A stretch of DNA of 5,812 bases, from NCBI GenBank assembly GCA_040905885.1, contig JBBDQR010000089.1, positions 1 through 5,812 on the forward strand, written 5' to 3'. This stretch comes from JACVRU01 sp040905885 (GTDB lineage: Bacteria > Actinomycetota > Thermoleophilia > Gaiellales > Gaiellaceae). Below are positions 1 through 5,486 of the stretch, one piece after another. The notes beneath the pieces were generated by a model, which ran no database searches, was not told the DNA's origin, and saw only the letters and a program-made list of their open reading frames with translations. Numbering within the stretch: the stretch's first letter is position 1; each line of letters begins with the position of its first letter. The translations under genes and the position numbers were made by a program.

Positions 1-903
1 GGTGTGCCAGAGGATCGCGAAGCCGCCGCCGTGCTCGGCCGCCCAGTCGAGCAGCCCCAGCAGCCGTGGCTCCGCCTCGCGCGCGGAGAGACCGAGGTAG
101 CGCCGCTCGCCGAGGGTCACGTCCATCGCGGCGAGCGGGATCTCCACGAGGCGAGTCCCCCAGGGCCGGAACGGGTGGGCGATCCCGGCGCGGAATCCGA
201 GCGCGTCGGAGAAGCCGAGCGAGCTGTCGTAGCGGAAGCCGGCGGCCTCGGCGGCCGGGAGGTTCACCCTCAGGTAGTGGAACCGCTGGCCGGCGACCGG
301 TCCGGCGACCTGCTCGAGAACCGCCTTCTCCTCGGCGAGCCGTGCGGGCTCGTCGGCGGCCCGGTAGCTGCCGTGGAGCCCGATCTCCGCTCCGTCGAGC
401 GCGTCGACCAGACGCGGCAGGAGGTGCCCGTACGGCTCGGGGTCGGCCCGGTGGCCGAAGCCGGTCATCAGGAAGAAGGTCGACCGCGCGCCGCGCTCTC
501 CCTCGAGGTCGAGGATGCGCTCGAAGCTCCAGTTCGGGTCGGTGCGCCGCAGCTTGTGGAGCGGCACGCCCGCCAGCGCCCGCACGTCCTTCCGGCCGGC
601 GGCCAGCTTCAGACCGAGGCGCGTCCAGCGCCACGGGATGTCGACGTCGTGGGTCAGTGCGACCGCGAAGCGGGCCCCGCGCCAGCGGGGCGGCTCGACG
701 CCCAGCTCGGCCCGGAGCCGCTCGAGCGGCGGGTCGAGCGGATCGAGCGACGCCGCGGCAGCCGGGAAACGCCCGTGCCTGCCCCGCGGGCCGTCGGCCT
801 CCTCCGCGCGCGAGAGGTGGCGGAAAGCCCGCTCGAGCTCCTCCGCGGGAACGTCCAGGCCCGTCGCGCCTAGGGTGCCGAGCACCCACTCGTGAGGGGT
901 CAG
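1..903 (-). CDS. Polysaccharide deacetylase family protein (THDVD type), 3' end beyond the left edge
   Basis: Reading the minus strand from 903 gives 301 uninterrupted codons to the window edge. The protein has an N-terminal part of about 78 residues rich in charged residues, then a NodB-like (CE4) deacetylase domain. Seen: THDVD at residues 84-88 (D86 the likely base, D88 a metal ligand), FFLMTGF at 143-149, EIGLHGSY at 173-180 (H177 a metal ligand), RFHYLR at 207-212, FRYDSSLGFSD at 223-233, HPFRPW at 243-248 and EIPLAAMD at 254-261. This motif series is typical of a bacterial CE4 subfamily found in surface-polysaccharide loci; members are presumed to remove N- or O-acetyl groups from a glycan. 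No signal peptide is visible. The start is chosen as CTG at 903-901: GGAGG lies at 913-909 with a 5-nt spacer, and CTGA overlaps the stop codon of the ATP-grasp gene. No ATG, GTG or TTG in frame has a comparable site; the next candidate is GTG at 885. Translational coupling with the ligase is likely. The substrate is unknown. Confidence 0.88.
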   Translation of the reverse strand, partial: MTPHEWVLGTLGATGLDVPAEELERAFRHLSRAEEADGPRGRHGRFPAAAASLDPLDPPLERLRAELGVEPPRWRGARFAVALTHDVDIPWRWTRLGLKLAAGRKDVRALAGVPLHKLRRTDPNWSFERILDLEGERGARSTFFLMTGFGHRADPEPYGHLLPRLVDALDGAEIGLHGSYRAADEPARLAEEKAVLEQVAGPVAGQRFHYLRVNLPAAEAAGFRYDSSLGFSDALGFRAGIAHPFRPWGTRLVEIPLAAMDVTLGERRYLGLSAREAEPRLLGLLDWAAEHGGGFAILWHT

Positions 904-1979
904 CGCCGCCTCCGCACGAGCCCGGCGACCTGGGCCGCCGCCGGCCGCGGGTCGTCGAGCGCGAGGATCGCGTCGACGTACGGCGGCCGCACGAGCGCCG
1001 GCCTCGAGCCGCGCATCAACGTGATCGCCCACCGTTTCGAGGCGCCGTTCGAGCGCGCCGGCGGCGGCGGCGTCCCCAGCAGGTCGAAGTACGCGATCCG
1101 CGGCAGGTCGGTGCCGCACGCGGCGGCGAGCCCGTGCCACTGGAAGAGCCGCGGGTTGACCTCGATCAGCTTGTAGGCGCCGTCGCGCGGGTCGCGCTTG
1201 AACTCGACCTGCGAGAGCCCGTGGAAGCCGAGCCCGCGCAGCAGCGCGAGCCCCTGCTCGACGACCTCGTCCACCCAGACCGCCTCGCCGACGCGGCAGG
1301 TGCCGACGCCGGGCGGCGTCTGCCGCAGCTTGCGGCCGGAGAAGACGCCGAGCGCCTCGCCGTCCGCGGTCAGGTAGCTGCCGAGCGTGTAGAGGGCGTC
1401 GTCGCCGCCGGGGATCAGCTCCTGGACGAGCGGGTCGTACGGGCGCGCGCGCTCGAAGGCCTCGTCCAGCTCGGCGCGGGTCGCGCAGCGGAAGGCCTGG
1501 CGGCGGAAGGCGCGGCGGAAGCCCGTCGGGTCGGACGGCTTCACGAGCACGGGGAAGCCGAGCTCGTCGGTCGGCTCGTTCCGCGTGCGGGGCACGGGGA
1601 TCCCCAGCTCGGCGGCGCGTGCGACCTGGTGGCGCTTGCTCTGGATCGGCTCCAGCACGTCCCAGCCGGGGAACGGGTAGAGGAAGCGCTCGCCGAGCTC
1701 GTCCCGGTGGCGGGCGATGGCGTTCAGGTGCTCGTCGTGGGTGGGGAAGACCGGCGCCGGCTCGCCGAGCTCGTCCCCCAGCGCGCGCAGGAAGCCGACG
1801 TAGGCGTCCTCCTCCGCGACCGGATCGGGGCACAGCCGCGCCTCCGCGTAGCGCGAGTGGAAGCCGAGCGCCCCCCGCCGGTGGTCGATCGCGACCACCG
1901 GAGCGCCCGCGCGACCGAGCGAGCGGATCGCCCCTAGCCCGTTCACCCAGCCGACGTCGGCGACCACGGCGGTTCGCAT
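900..1979 (-). CDS. ATP-grasp domain protein, COG3919-type carboxylate-amine ligase
   Basis: A 359-residue protein from ATG 1979. The N-terminal part (MRTAVVADVGWVNGLGAIRS) has the glycine-rich turn of a preATP-grasp fold; residues 78-84 are FPTHDEH. The ATP-grasp part follows: K115 in QSKRHQ, K147 in FPVLVKPS (both expected to contact ATP phosphates), E187 in VQELIPGGDD (adenine side), E259 in QVEFKRD, and E273 and N275 in IEVNPRL (metal ligands). All key residues are present, so the enzyme should be active: it would activate a carboxylate as acyl-phosphate and join it to an amine. The substrate cannot be read from sequence; partnership with the coupled deacetylase suggests amide modification of an amino sugar or envelope component (inference). 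Start choice: conserved sequence begins at the ATG; GTG 1982 directly upstream is 7 nt after a TACAAT box and could be the true leaderless start. GTG 2015 adds only non-conserved residues and lies upstream of that box. It is the first visible gene of a two-gene unit. Confidence 0.88.
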   Translation of the reverse strand: MRTAVVADVGWVNGLGAIRSLGRAGAPVVAIDHRRGALGFHSRYAEARLCPDPVAEEDAYVGFLRALGDELGEPAPVFPTHDEHLNAIARHRDELGERFLYPFPGWDVLEPIQSKRHQVARAAELGIPVPRTRNEPTDELGFPVLVKPSDPTGFRRAFRRQAFRCATRAELDEAFERARPYDPLVQELIPGGDDALYTLGSYLTADGEALGVFSGRKLRQTPPGVGTCRVGEAVWVDEVVEQGLALLRGLGFHGLSQVEFKRDPRDGAYKLIEVNPRLFQWHGLAAACGTDLPRIAYFDLLGTPPPPARSNGASKRWAITLMRGSRPALVRPPYVDAILALDDPRPAAAQVAGLVRRRR

Positions 1980-1989
1980 CACGGAGGCG

Positions 1990-1995
1990 ATTGTA
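1990..1995 (-). promoter_or_regulatory. Putative -10 box (TACAAT) of the ATP-grasp/deacetylase unit
   Basis: TACAAT on the minus strand is followed by 7 nt and then GTGATG (GTG 1982, ATG 1979). There is no purine-rich ribosome site before the start, so a leaderless transcript fits. No convincing -35 is seen at 16-18 bp. Predicted from sequence only. Confidence 0.5.
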
Positions 1996-2003
1996 GGTGC
2001 GGC

Positions 2004-2009
2004 TAGAGT
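2004..2009 (+). promoter_or_regulatory. Putative -10 box (TAGAGT) of the glycosyltransferase gene
   Basis: TAGAGT matches TANNNT and ends 8 nt before GTG 2018, with no Shine-Dalgarno sequence between, which fits leaderless initiation. It sits 8 bp from the opposing TACAAT box, so the two promoters share one melting region. No clear -35 is present. Confidence 0.48.
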
Positions 2010-2017
2010 CGGCACCC

Positions 2018-3124
2018 GTGCGGCTACTGGGAGTCGGGGACGGGCGCTCGATCATCTTCCTGCGCTGGGCCTGGCGGCTCGCCGAGCGGGGGCACGAGGT
2101 GCACGTCGTCTCCGACCGGATCACCGACCGGCCCGGCGAGCTGGACGGGATCACCGCGCACGACGTGCGGGAGCTCGGCGCGCTGATGCGGGTCAAGGGG
2201 CTGCGGCGGCTCGGCTTCGGGCCGGCGATCCGCGGCCTCGCCGAGCGGCTCGACGTCGACCTCGTCCACGCGCACTACCTGCTCCCCTACGGCTGGTGGG
2301 CGGCGTGGGCAGACGTCCACCCGCTCGTGATGAGCCCGTGGAACACGGACATCTTCACGTACGGCCGCGAGCGCCGGCGCGGGCGGAAGCTCGTCCGGAA
2401 GGCGATCGCGGCGGGGGACGAGTACGTCGTCTCCTCGCTCGGCAACCTCGAGGAGACCGTGCGGCTGGGCGCGCCGCGGGAGAAGGTGCACCGGATCGTC
2501 TGGTACGTCGACCTGCGCCCGTTCGGGCCGGAGCACCGCGACCCGAGGCTGCACGAGCGGTTCGGCTGGCCCGAGGGCTCCCTGATCGTCCTCTCGCTGC
2601 GCAACTACCGGCCGAACACGAACCTCGACGTGCTCGTGCGCGCATTCGCGCGGGCGCAGCGCGAGGTGCCGGAGGCGCGGCTGATCCTCGCGGCGCGCGG
2701 CGGCTGGGTGAAGGAAGAGATCGACCGGCGGCTCGACGAGCTCGGGTTGCGCGACCGCGTGGCGCAGGTGTTCGCGCGGCCCGACGAGCTGCCCGTCTAT
2801 TGCGCCTCCGCGGATGTCGGCGTCTCGATCGCGTCGACTGACGCGACGCCCGCCTCGATGATCGAGTCGATGGCCTCGCGGCTGCCGATGGTGATGGGCG
2901 ACGCCGTCACGATCGACGAGTGGATCACGCCCGGCGAGGGCGGCGAGGTGGTGGAGTGCCGCGACGAGGACGCGGTCACCGAGGCGCTGCTGAAGCTGCT
3001 CCGCGACCCAGGGCTGCGCGCTCGCTATGGCGAGCGAAACGAGCGCGTCGTCCGCGAGCGCTTGGGCGACCCGGGCGAGCAGCTCGAGGCGGTCTACCGG
3101 CGGCTGCTCACAGGAACGGGTTGA
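2018..3124 (+). CDS. GT4-type glycosyltransferase (GT-B fold)
   Basis: A 368-residue protein, a usual length for GT4. The N-terminal Rossmann half (about 1-165) contains RLLGVGDGRS with the acceptor-side glycine turn, LAERGHEVHVVS at 21-32, DLVHAHYLLPYGWW at 81-94 and SPWNTDIFTYG at 106-116. The C-terminal donor-binding half starts near 187 with LIVLSLRNYRPNTNLDVLVRAF and runs through RLILAARGG at 221-229 and VAQVFARPDELPVYCASADVGVSIA to the EX7E region, which here reads D275 to E283 (STDATPASMIESMAS), an Asp variant of the first acidic position also seen in other GT4 enzymes. It would transfer a sugar from a nucleotide-sugar to a lipid-linked or glycan acceptor at the cytoplasmic face of the membrane; donor and acceptor are unknown. 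GTG 2018 is chosen because it follows a -10 box by 8 nt and begins conserved sequence; GTG 1997 adds 7 residues and lies upstream of that box. Its 3' end overlaps the vapC-like gene by 17 bp, tail to tail. Confidence 0.9.
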   Translation: MRLLGVGDGRSIIFLRWAWRLAERGHEVHVVSDRITDRPGELDGITAHDVRELGALMRVKGLRRLGFGPAIRGLAERLDVDLVHAHYLLPYGWWAAWADVHPLVMSPWNTDIFTYGRERRRGRKLVRKAIAAGDEYVVSSLGNLEETVRLGAPREKVHRIVWYVDLRPFGPEHRDPRLHERFGWPEGSLIVLSLRNYRPNTNLDVLVRAFARAQREVPEARLILAARGGWVKEEIDRRLDELGLRDRVAQVFARPDELPVYCASADVGVSIASTDATPASMIESMASRLPMVMGDAVTIDEWITPGEGGEVVECRDEDAVTEALLKLLRDPGLRARYGERNERVVRERLGDPGEQLEAVYRRLLTGTG

Positions 3125-3533
3125 CGACCTCGACGGTGCCGTAGAGGCGCCCGTGCTCGAAGTTCTCCGAATAGAGCCGGTCGAGGCCGAAGCGCTCCGC
3201 ATACGCCCACAGGTGCGCGTCGAACCAGGGCAACTGGTAGGCGGCGGCACCCCTCAGCGCGATCCGCACCAGTTCCGAGTCCGGAAAGAGCACGTCGAAC
3301 TGCATGAGCAACTCCTCGGCCTCCCGGCGGGCTTCGTCCGGCTCGAGAAGCGGCAGCTCGGTTCCGCGCGGTCTGCTCACTGCTGAGACGAACTCGACGA
3401 TCGCCTGATGAGGGAGCGCTATCGAACCCTCCGCGATGCCCGCGTCCAGGAGCTGCTCGGCGGCGGCCTGCTTGTCCGGCGATGACTCGTCGAACCGGTA
3501 GACGAGAACGTTCGTGTCAACGAGGGCTGCCAC
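3108..3533 (-). CDS. vapC: PIN-domain toxin, VapC-type ribonuclease
   Basis: A 141-residue PIN-domain protein, a normal VapC length. Motifs in order: LVDTNVLVY at 4-12 (D6, metal), HQAIVEFVSAVSR at 42-54 (E47, metal), LPWFDAHLWAYAE at 101-113 (D105, metal), and LYSENFEHGRLYG at 120-132, which corresponds to the usual SEDxxHG stretch but with N124 where the fourth acidic residue often is. It ends in VVNPFL, a common ending in this family. VapC toxins are Mg-dependent endoribonucleases that cut tRNA or rRNA and are held inactive by their antitoxin. It starts at GTG 3533, overlaps the antitoxin gene by 17 bp, and has GGAGG 12 nt upstream inside that gene, a rather long spacing. Strict overlap implies translational coupling. 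The 3' end overlaps the glycosyltransferase gene on the other strand. The RNA target cannot be predicted here. Confidence 0.9.
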   Translation of the reverse strand: MAALVDTNVLVYRFDESSPDKQAAAEQLLDAGIAEGSIALPHQAIVEFVSAVSRPRGTELPLLEPDEARREAEELLMQFDVLFPDSELVRIALRGAAAYQLPWFDAHLWAYAERFGLDRLYSENFEHGRLYGTVEVVNPFL

Positions 3534-3804
3534 GCTCGTACAGGTCCTCCCGCTGCCAACCCCGGTCCGAGGTGTATCGCTTCAGATCTCTCGTTGTCTC
3601 GCGCTTACGCTGGCGTGCGGTCGCCTCGCGGAAGAGAGCCAGCCTGCGCTCCCGATCGGGTTGAAGCTCGACGTGCGCCTGCGGTACGACGCGGATCGCG
3701 TCGCCTGCGGGGAGCCAGTCGATCTCCTGGCCTGGCTCGATTCCGTAGCGCTCCGCGATCGCCTTCGGAATCGTGACCTGCAGCTTGCTCGTCACCCTTG
3801 ACAT
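3517..3804 (-). CDS. vapB: AbrB/SpoVT-fold antitoxin of the VapBC module
   Basis: A 95-residue protein. Residues 2-43 form an AbrB-type swapped-hairpin DNA-binding domain: SRVTSKLQVTIPKAIAERYGIEPGQEIDW followed by GDAIRVVPQ. The Lys-x-x-x-Thr-Ile-Pro-Lys pattern and the GIEPGQ turn are diagnostic. Residues 46-95 are charged and predicted flexible (ERRLALFREATARQRKRETTRDLKR, then WQREDLYERGS), as expected for the part that wraps and blocks the PIN toxin. The antitoxin neutralises the toxin and, with it, normally represses its own promoter. ATG 3804 lies 6 nt downstream of a TAAAGT box and within an inverted repeat, so leaderless expression and autorepression are both suggested. Codons such as TCA, AGG, GGA and CCA near the start are less GC-biased than in the flanking glycan genes, compatible with separate origin but not proof of it. 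Confidence 0.9.
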   Translation of the reverse strand: MSRVTSKLQVTIPKAIAERYGIEPGQEIDWLPAGDAIRVVPQAHVELQPDRERRLALFREATARQRKRETTRDLKRYTSDRGWQREDLYERGSPR

Positions 3805-3825
3805 GTCCTTACTTTAGCAAGGACA
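3804..3825. repeat. Inverted repeat TGTCCTT-N8-AAGGACA, candidate VapB operator
   Basis: Perfect 7-bp arms at 3804-3810 and 3819-3825 with an 8-bp AT-rich spacer. The spacer contains the antitoxin -10 box and one arm reaches the A of its ATG. AbrB-fold antitoxins bind palindromes at their own promoters, so this is the best operator candidate in the window. The arms are present as stated; binding is inferred. Confidence 0.6.
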
Positions 3826-3839
3826 ACTACGATCGTCGA
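3811..3839 (-). promoter_or_regulatory. Putative vapBC promoter: -35 TCGACG, 17-bp spacer, -10 TAAAGT
   Basis: On the minus strand TCGACG (3839-3834) is followed by exactly 17 bp and then TAAAGT (3816-3811); ATG 3804 comes 6 nt later. TCGACG matches TTGACA at four positions. A purine run lies only 1-2 nt from the ATG, too close for a normal ribosome site, supporting leaderless initiation. Confidence 0.55.
3828..3833 (+). promoter_or_regulatory. Putative -10 box (TACGAT) of the sulfatase-like gene
   Basis: TACGAT ends 9 nt before GTG 3843, again without a ribosome site between. No good -35 lies 16-18 bp upstream; a perfect TTGACA at 3798-3803 is 24 bp away, too far for ordinary use. The box lies just outside the inverted repeat of the antitoxin promoter. 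Confidence 0.42.
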
Positions 3840-3842
3840 TTC

Positions 3843-5102
3843 GTGAAGCCGAGCTTCCTCGTCATCGTGGTGGACTGCCTGCGTGCGGACGCGCGGCTCG
3901 GGCCCGAGGCGCGGCGGCTCGTCGCCGAGAGCGCGAGCTTCCAGGCCGCCTACTGCGTCTGCCCCACGACGAGCCCCGCCTTCACGTCGATGCTGACGGG
4001 GCGCTACCCCGCGGCGCACGGCGTCCGCGCGCTGCGGGGCGCGGCGCTGCCCGAGGAGGTGCCGTCGGTCGCCGAGGAGCTCGCGCGTGGCGGCTACCGG
4101 ACGTGGTGCTCGGTGACCGGGCCGCTGCTCGACTCGATCGGGCTCTTCCGCGGCTTCCAGGAGGCCGACTACCGGGACGTCCCGCGCCGCTCGGTGCACT
4201 CCGAGTGGGGCGAGCAGGCGGTGGCGAAGGTGCGCGAGCTCGAGCGGCCCTTCTTCGGGCTCGTGCATGTTTGGGATGTACATACGCCCCGCTCGTATCC
4301 CCGTTCGTACGACAAGTGGCGCTACGGCCGCAACGCGTACGAGCGGTCGATCGCCGGCATCGACCCCTGGCTGGGGCGCATGCGGGAGGCGGCGGGCGAC
4401 GCGATCGTGGTGCTGACGGGCGACCACGGCGAGAATGTGTTCTTGGAGCCCCCGTCGCTCCGCTGGCAGGGGCTCGCGCGGCGGATCACGCCGCGGCTGC
4501 CGATCCAGAAATGGTCGCTGGCGCTGCTCGAGCGCGGCGTGCGGAGCGAGTCGAAGCGGCTGCTGAAGCTCGCGCCGCGCTACTTCTGGAACCACAACCA
4601 GACCCTGCTCGAGCCGCTCGTCCGGGTGCCGCTCGCGTTCGGCGGGGCGGACGTGCCGGCCGGCCTGCGTGGCGGCGTCGTCAGCCACGTCGACCTGGCC
4701 CCGACGCTGCTCGACCTCGCTGGGCTGCCGGAGCCTGTGCCCGGCTGGCAGGGCGTGAGCCTCGCCGAGAGCGTCCGTGGCGGCGGGGACCCGCCCGAGC
4801 ACGCGGTGGCGATGGAGGTCGGGGTGACGCCCGGCGTGCCGACCGTGCCTCAGCACGCGATCCGCGACGGGCGCTGGAAGCTGATCACGTCGCTGGAGGA
4901 CCCGCGCGTCGTGGATGCGCTCTACGACCTGGACGCCGATCCCCGCGAGCGCCGGAATCTCGCCCGCGCCCGGCCCGACCTGGTCAGGGAGCTGCGCGAG
5001 AAGCTCGAGGCGGTGGCGCAGGAGAGCGTCGAGGCAGCGCCGATCGCGGAGGAGGACGAGGCGATCCTCTCCGCGCGCCTCGAAGAGCTTGGCTACCTCT
5101 AG
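3843..5102 (+). CDS. Sulfatase-like (alkaline phosphatase superfamily) hydrolase/transferase with Thr at the nucleophile position
   Basis: A 419-residue protein with the sulfatase fold from its first strand: FLVIVVDCLRAD at 5-16 (D11 metal), then CPTTSPAFTSMLTGRYPAAHGV at 40-61. Aligning on LTGRYP puts T43 where sulfatases carry the Cys/Ser converted to formylglycine, and F47 where they carry Arg. Further metal and active-site motifs: HVWDVHTP at 142-149 (H147), LTGDHGE at 191-197 (D194, H195), and HNQTLLEPLVRVPL from H251. VSHVDLAPTLLDLAG, ALYDLDADPRERRNLA and a terminal RLEELGYL are standard sulfatase-family C-terminal features, so the gene is complete. Between DHGE and H251 there is an insertion of about 50 residues rich in Arg and Lys. 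There is no signal peptide or membrane helix, so a cytoplasmic place is likely. With Thr as nucleophile, phosphodiester or phosphoglycerol/phosphoethanolamine-type chemistry is more plausible than sulfate ester hydrolysis (inference). GTG 3843 is chosen; TTG 3798 would add 15 residues not resembling the family and would overlap the antitoxin gene. Confidence 0.88.
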   Translation: MKPSFLVIVVDCLRADARLGPEARRLVAESASFQAAYCVCPTTSPAFTSMLTGRYPAAHGVRALRGAALPEEVPSVAEELARGGYRTWCSVTGPLLDSIGLFRGFQEADYRDVPRRSVHSEWGEQAVAKVRELERPFFGLVHVWDVHTPRSYPRSYDKWRYGRNAYERSIAGIDPWLGRMREAAGDAIVVLTGDHGENVFLEPPSLRWQGLARRITPRLPIQKWSLALLERGVRSESKRLLKLAPRYFWNHNQTLLEPLVRVPLAFGGADVPAGLRGGVVSHVDLAPTLLDLAGLPEPVPGWQGVSLAESVRGGGDPPEHAVAMEVGVTPGVPTVPQHAIRDGRWKLITSLEDPRVVDALYDLDADPRERRNLARARPDLVRELREKLEAVAQESVEAAPIAEEDEAILSARLEELGYL

Positions 5103-5479
5103 CTCCCCGTGAAGATCGTCTCCTCGTCCACGAAACAGATCGGATTGCCGTAGGGATCGCGCCCGTAGAAGCTTCGCTCGCCCCACGGCTGCGTCCGGAT
5201 CTCGTTCAGCTCGTCACAGCCCGCCTCGCGCGCGCGCTCGTGAGTGGCCTCCAGATCGTCGACTGCGAAGTAGACGTAGTCCGGGTTCGGCCCGATCGAC
5301 TCGGGGTTGCCGTCCGCGAGCGGGTCGAAGCAGGCGAGGATGGTGCCCCCGCAGTCGAAGTAGTGCCTGCCGCCCGAGACGCGGACGCCGGGGATTCGAA
5401 GCAACCGGCCATAAAATTCAGCCGCCCTGTCGATGTCCGAGACCGGCAGGATGACCCGGAACAGCCGCGGAGCAGCCAT
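5099..5479 (-). CDS. VOC-family protein (glyoxalase/bleomycin-resistance fold)
   Basis: A 126-residue single-domain VOC protein with two beta-alpha-beta-beta-beta modules: RVILPVSDIDRAAEFYGRLL at 8-27, HYFDCGGTILACFDP at 39-53, then DYVYFAVDDLEATHERAREAG at 67-87 and PWGERSFYGRDPYGNPICFVDEE at 98-120. E119/E120 and H39 are in positions that can bind metal in this superfamily, and the GERSFYGRDPYGNPICFVD stretch is its most recognisable signature. VOC proteins include lyases, dioxygenases, epimerases and drug-binding proteins, so no reaction is assigned. ATG 5479 is chosen because family similarity begins there and a TAGATT box ends 7 nt upstream; ATG 5503 would add 8 residues and overlap the cupin gene. 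The cupin stop lies 10 bp upstream, so the two may be co-transcribed. The 3' end shares a CTAG palindrome with the sulfatase-like stop codon. Confidence 0.85.
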   Translation of the reverse strand: MAAPRLFRVILPVSDIDRAAEFYGRLLRIPGVRVSGGRHYFDCGGTILACFDPLADGNPESIGPNPDYVYFAVDDLEATHERAREAGCDELNEIRTQPWGERSFYGRDPYGNPICFVDEETIFTGS

Positions 5480-5486
5480 CGCCTGG

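Noticed and set aside
66..1937. 623-codon open frame on the plus strand opposite the deacetylase and ligase
   Set aside because: Composition is almost only Arg, Ala, Pro and Gly with no motif; both minus-strand genes beneath it carry clear family motifs. It is a by-product of high GC.
1980..2015. GTG 2015 as start of the ATP-grasp gene
   Set aside because: It adds 12 residues without family resemblance, has no ribosome site, and lies upstream of the TACAAT box.
3798..3803. Perfect TTGACA as a -35 for the sulfatase-like gene
   Set aside because: No acceptable -10 at 16-18 bp; the TACGAT box is 24 bp away. It also encodes the first residues of the antitoxin on the other strand, so chance is likely.
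3832..3840. ATCGTCGAT short palindrome as a second operator
   Set aside because: Only 4-bp arms around one base; expected by chance in this composition and it does not extend.
3792..5186. 464-codon open frame on the minus strand opposite the sulfatase-like gene
   Set aside because: No recognisable domain, Arg/Ala-rich, and it lies exactly antisense to a strong sulfatase-family gene.
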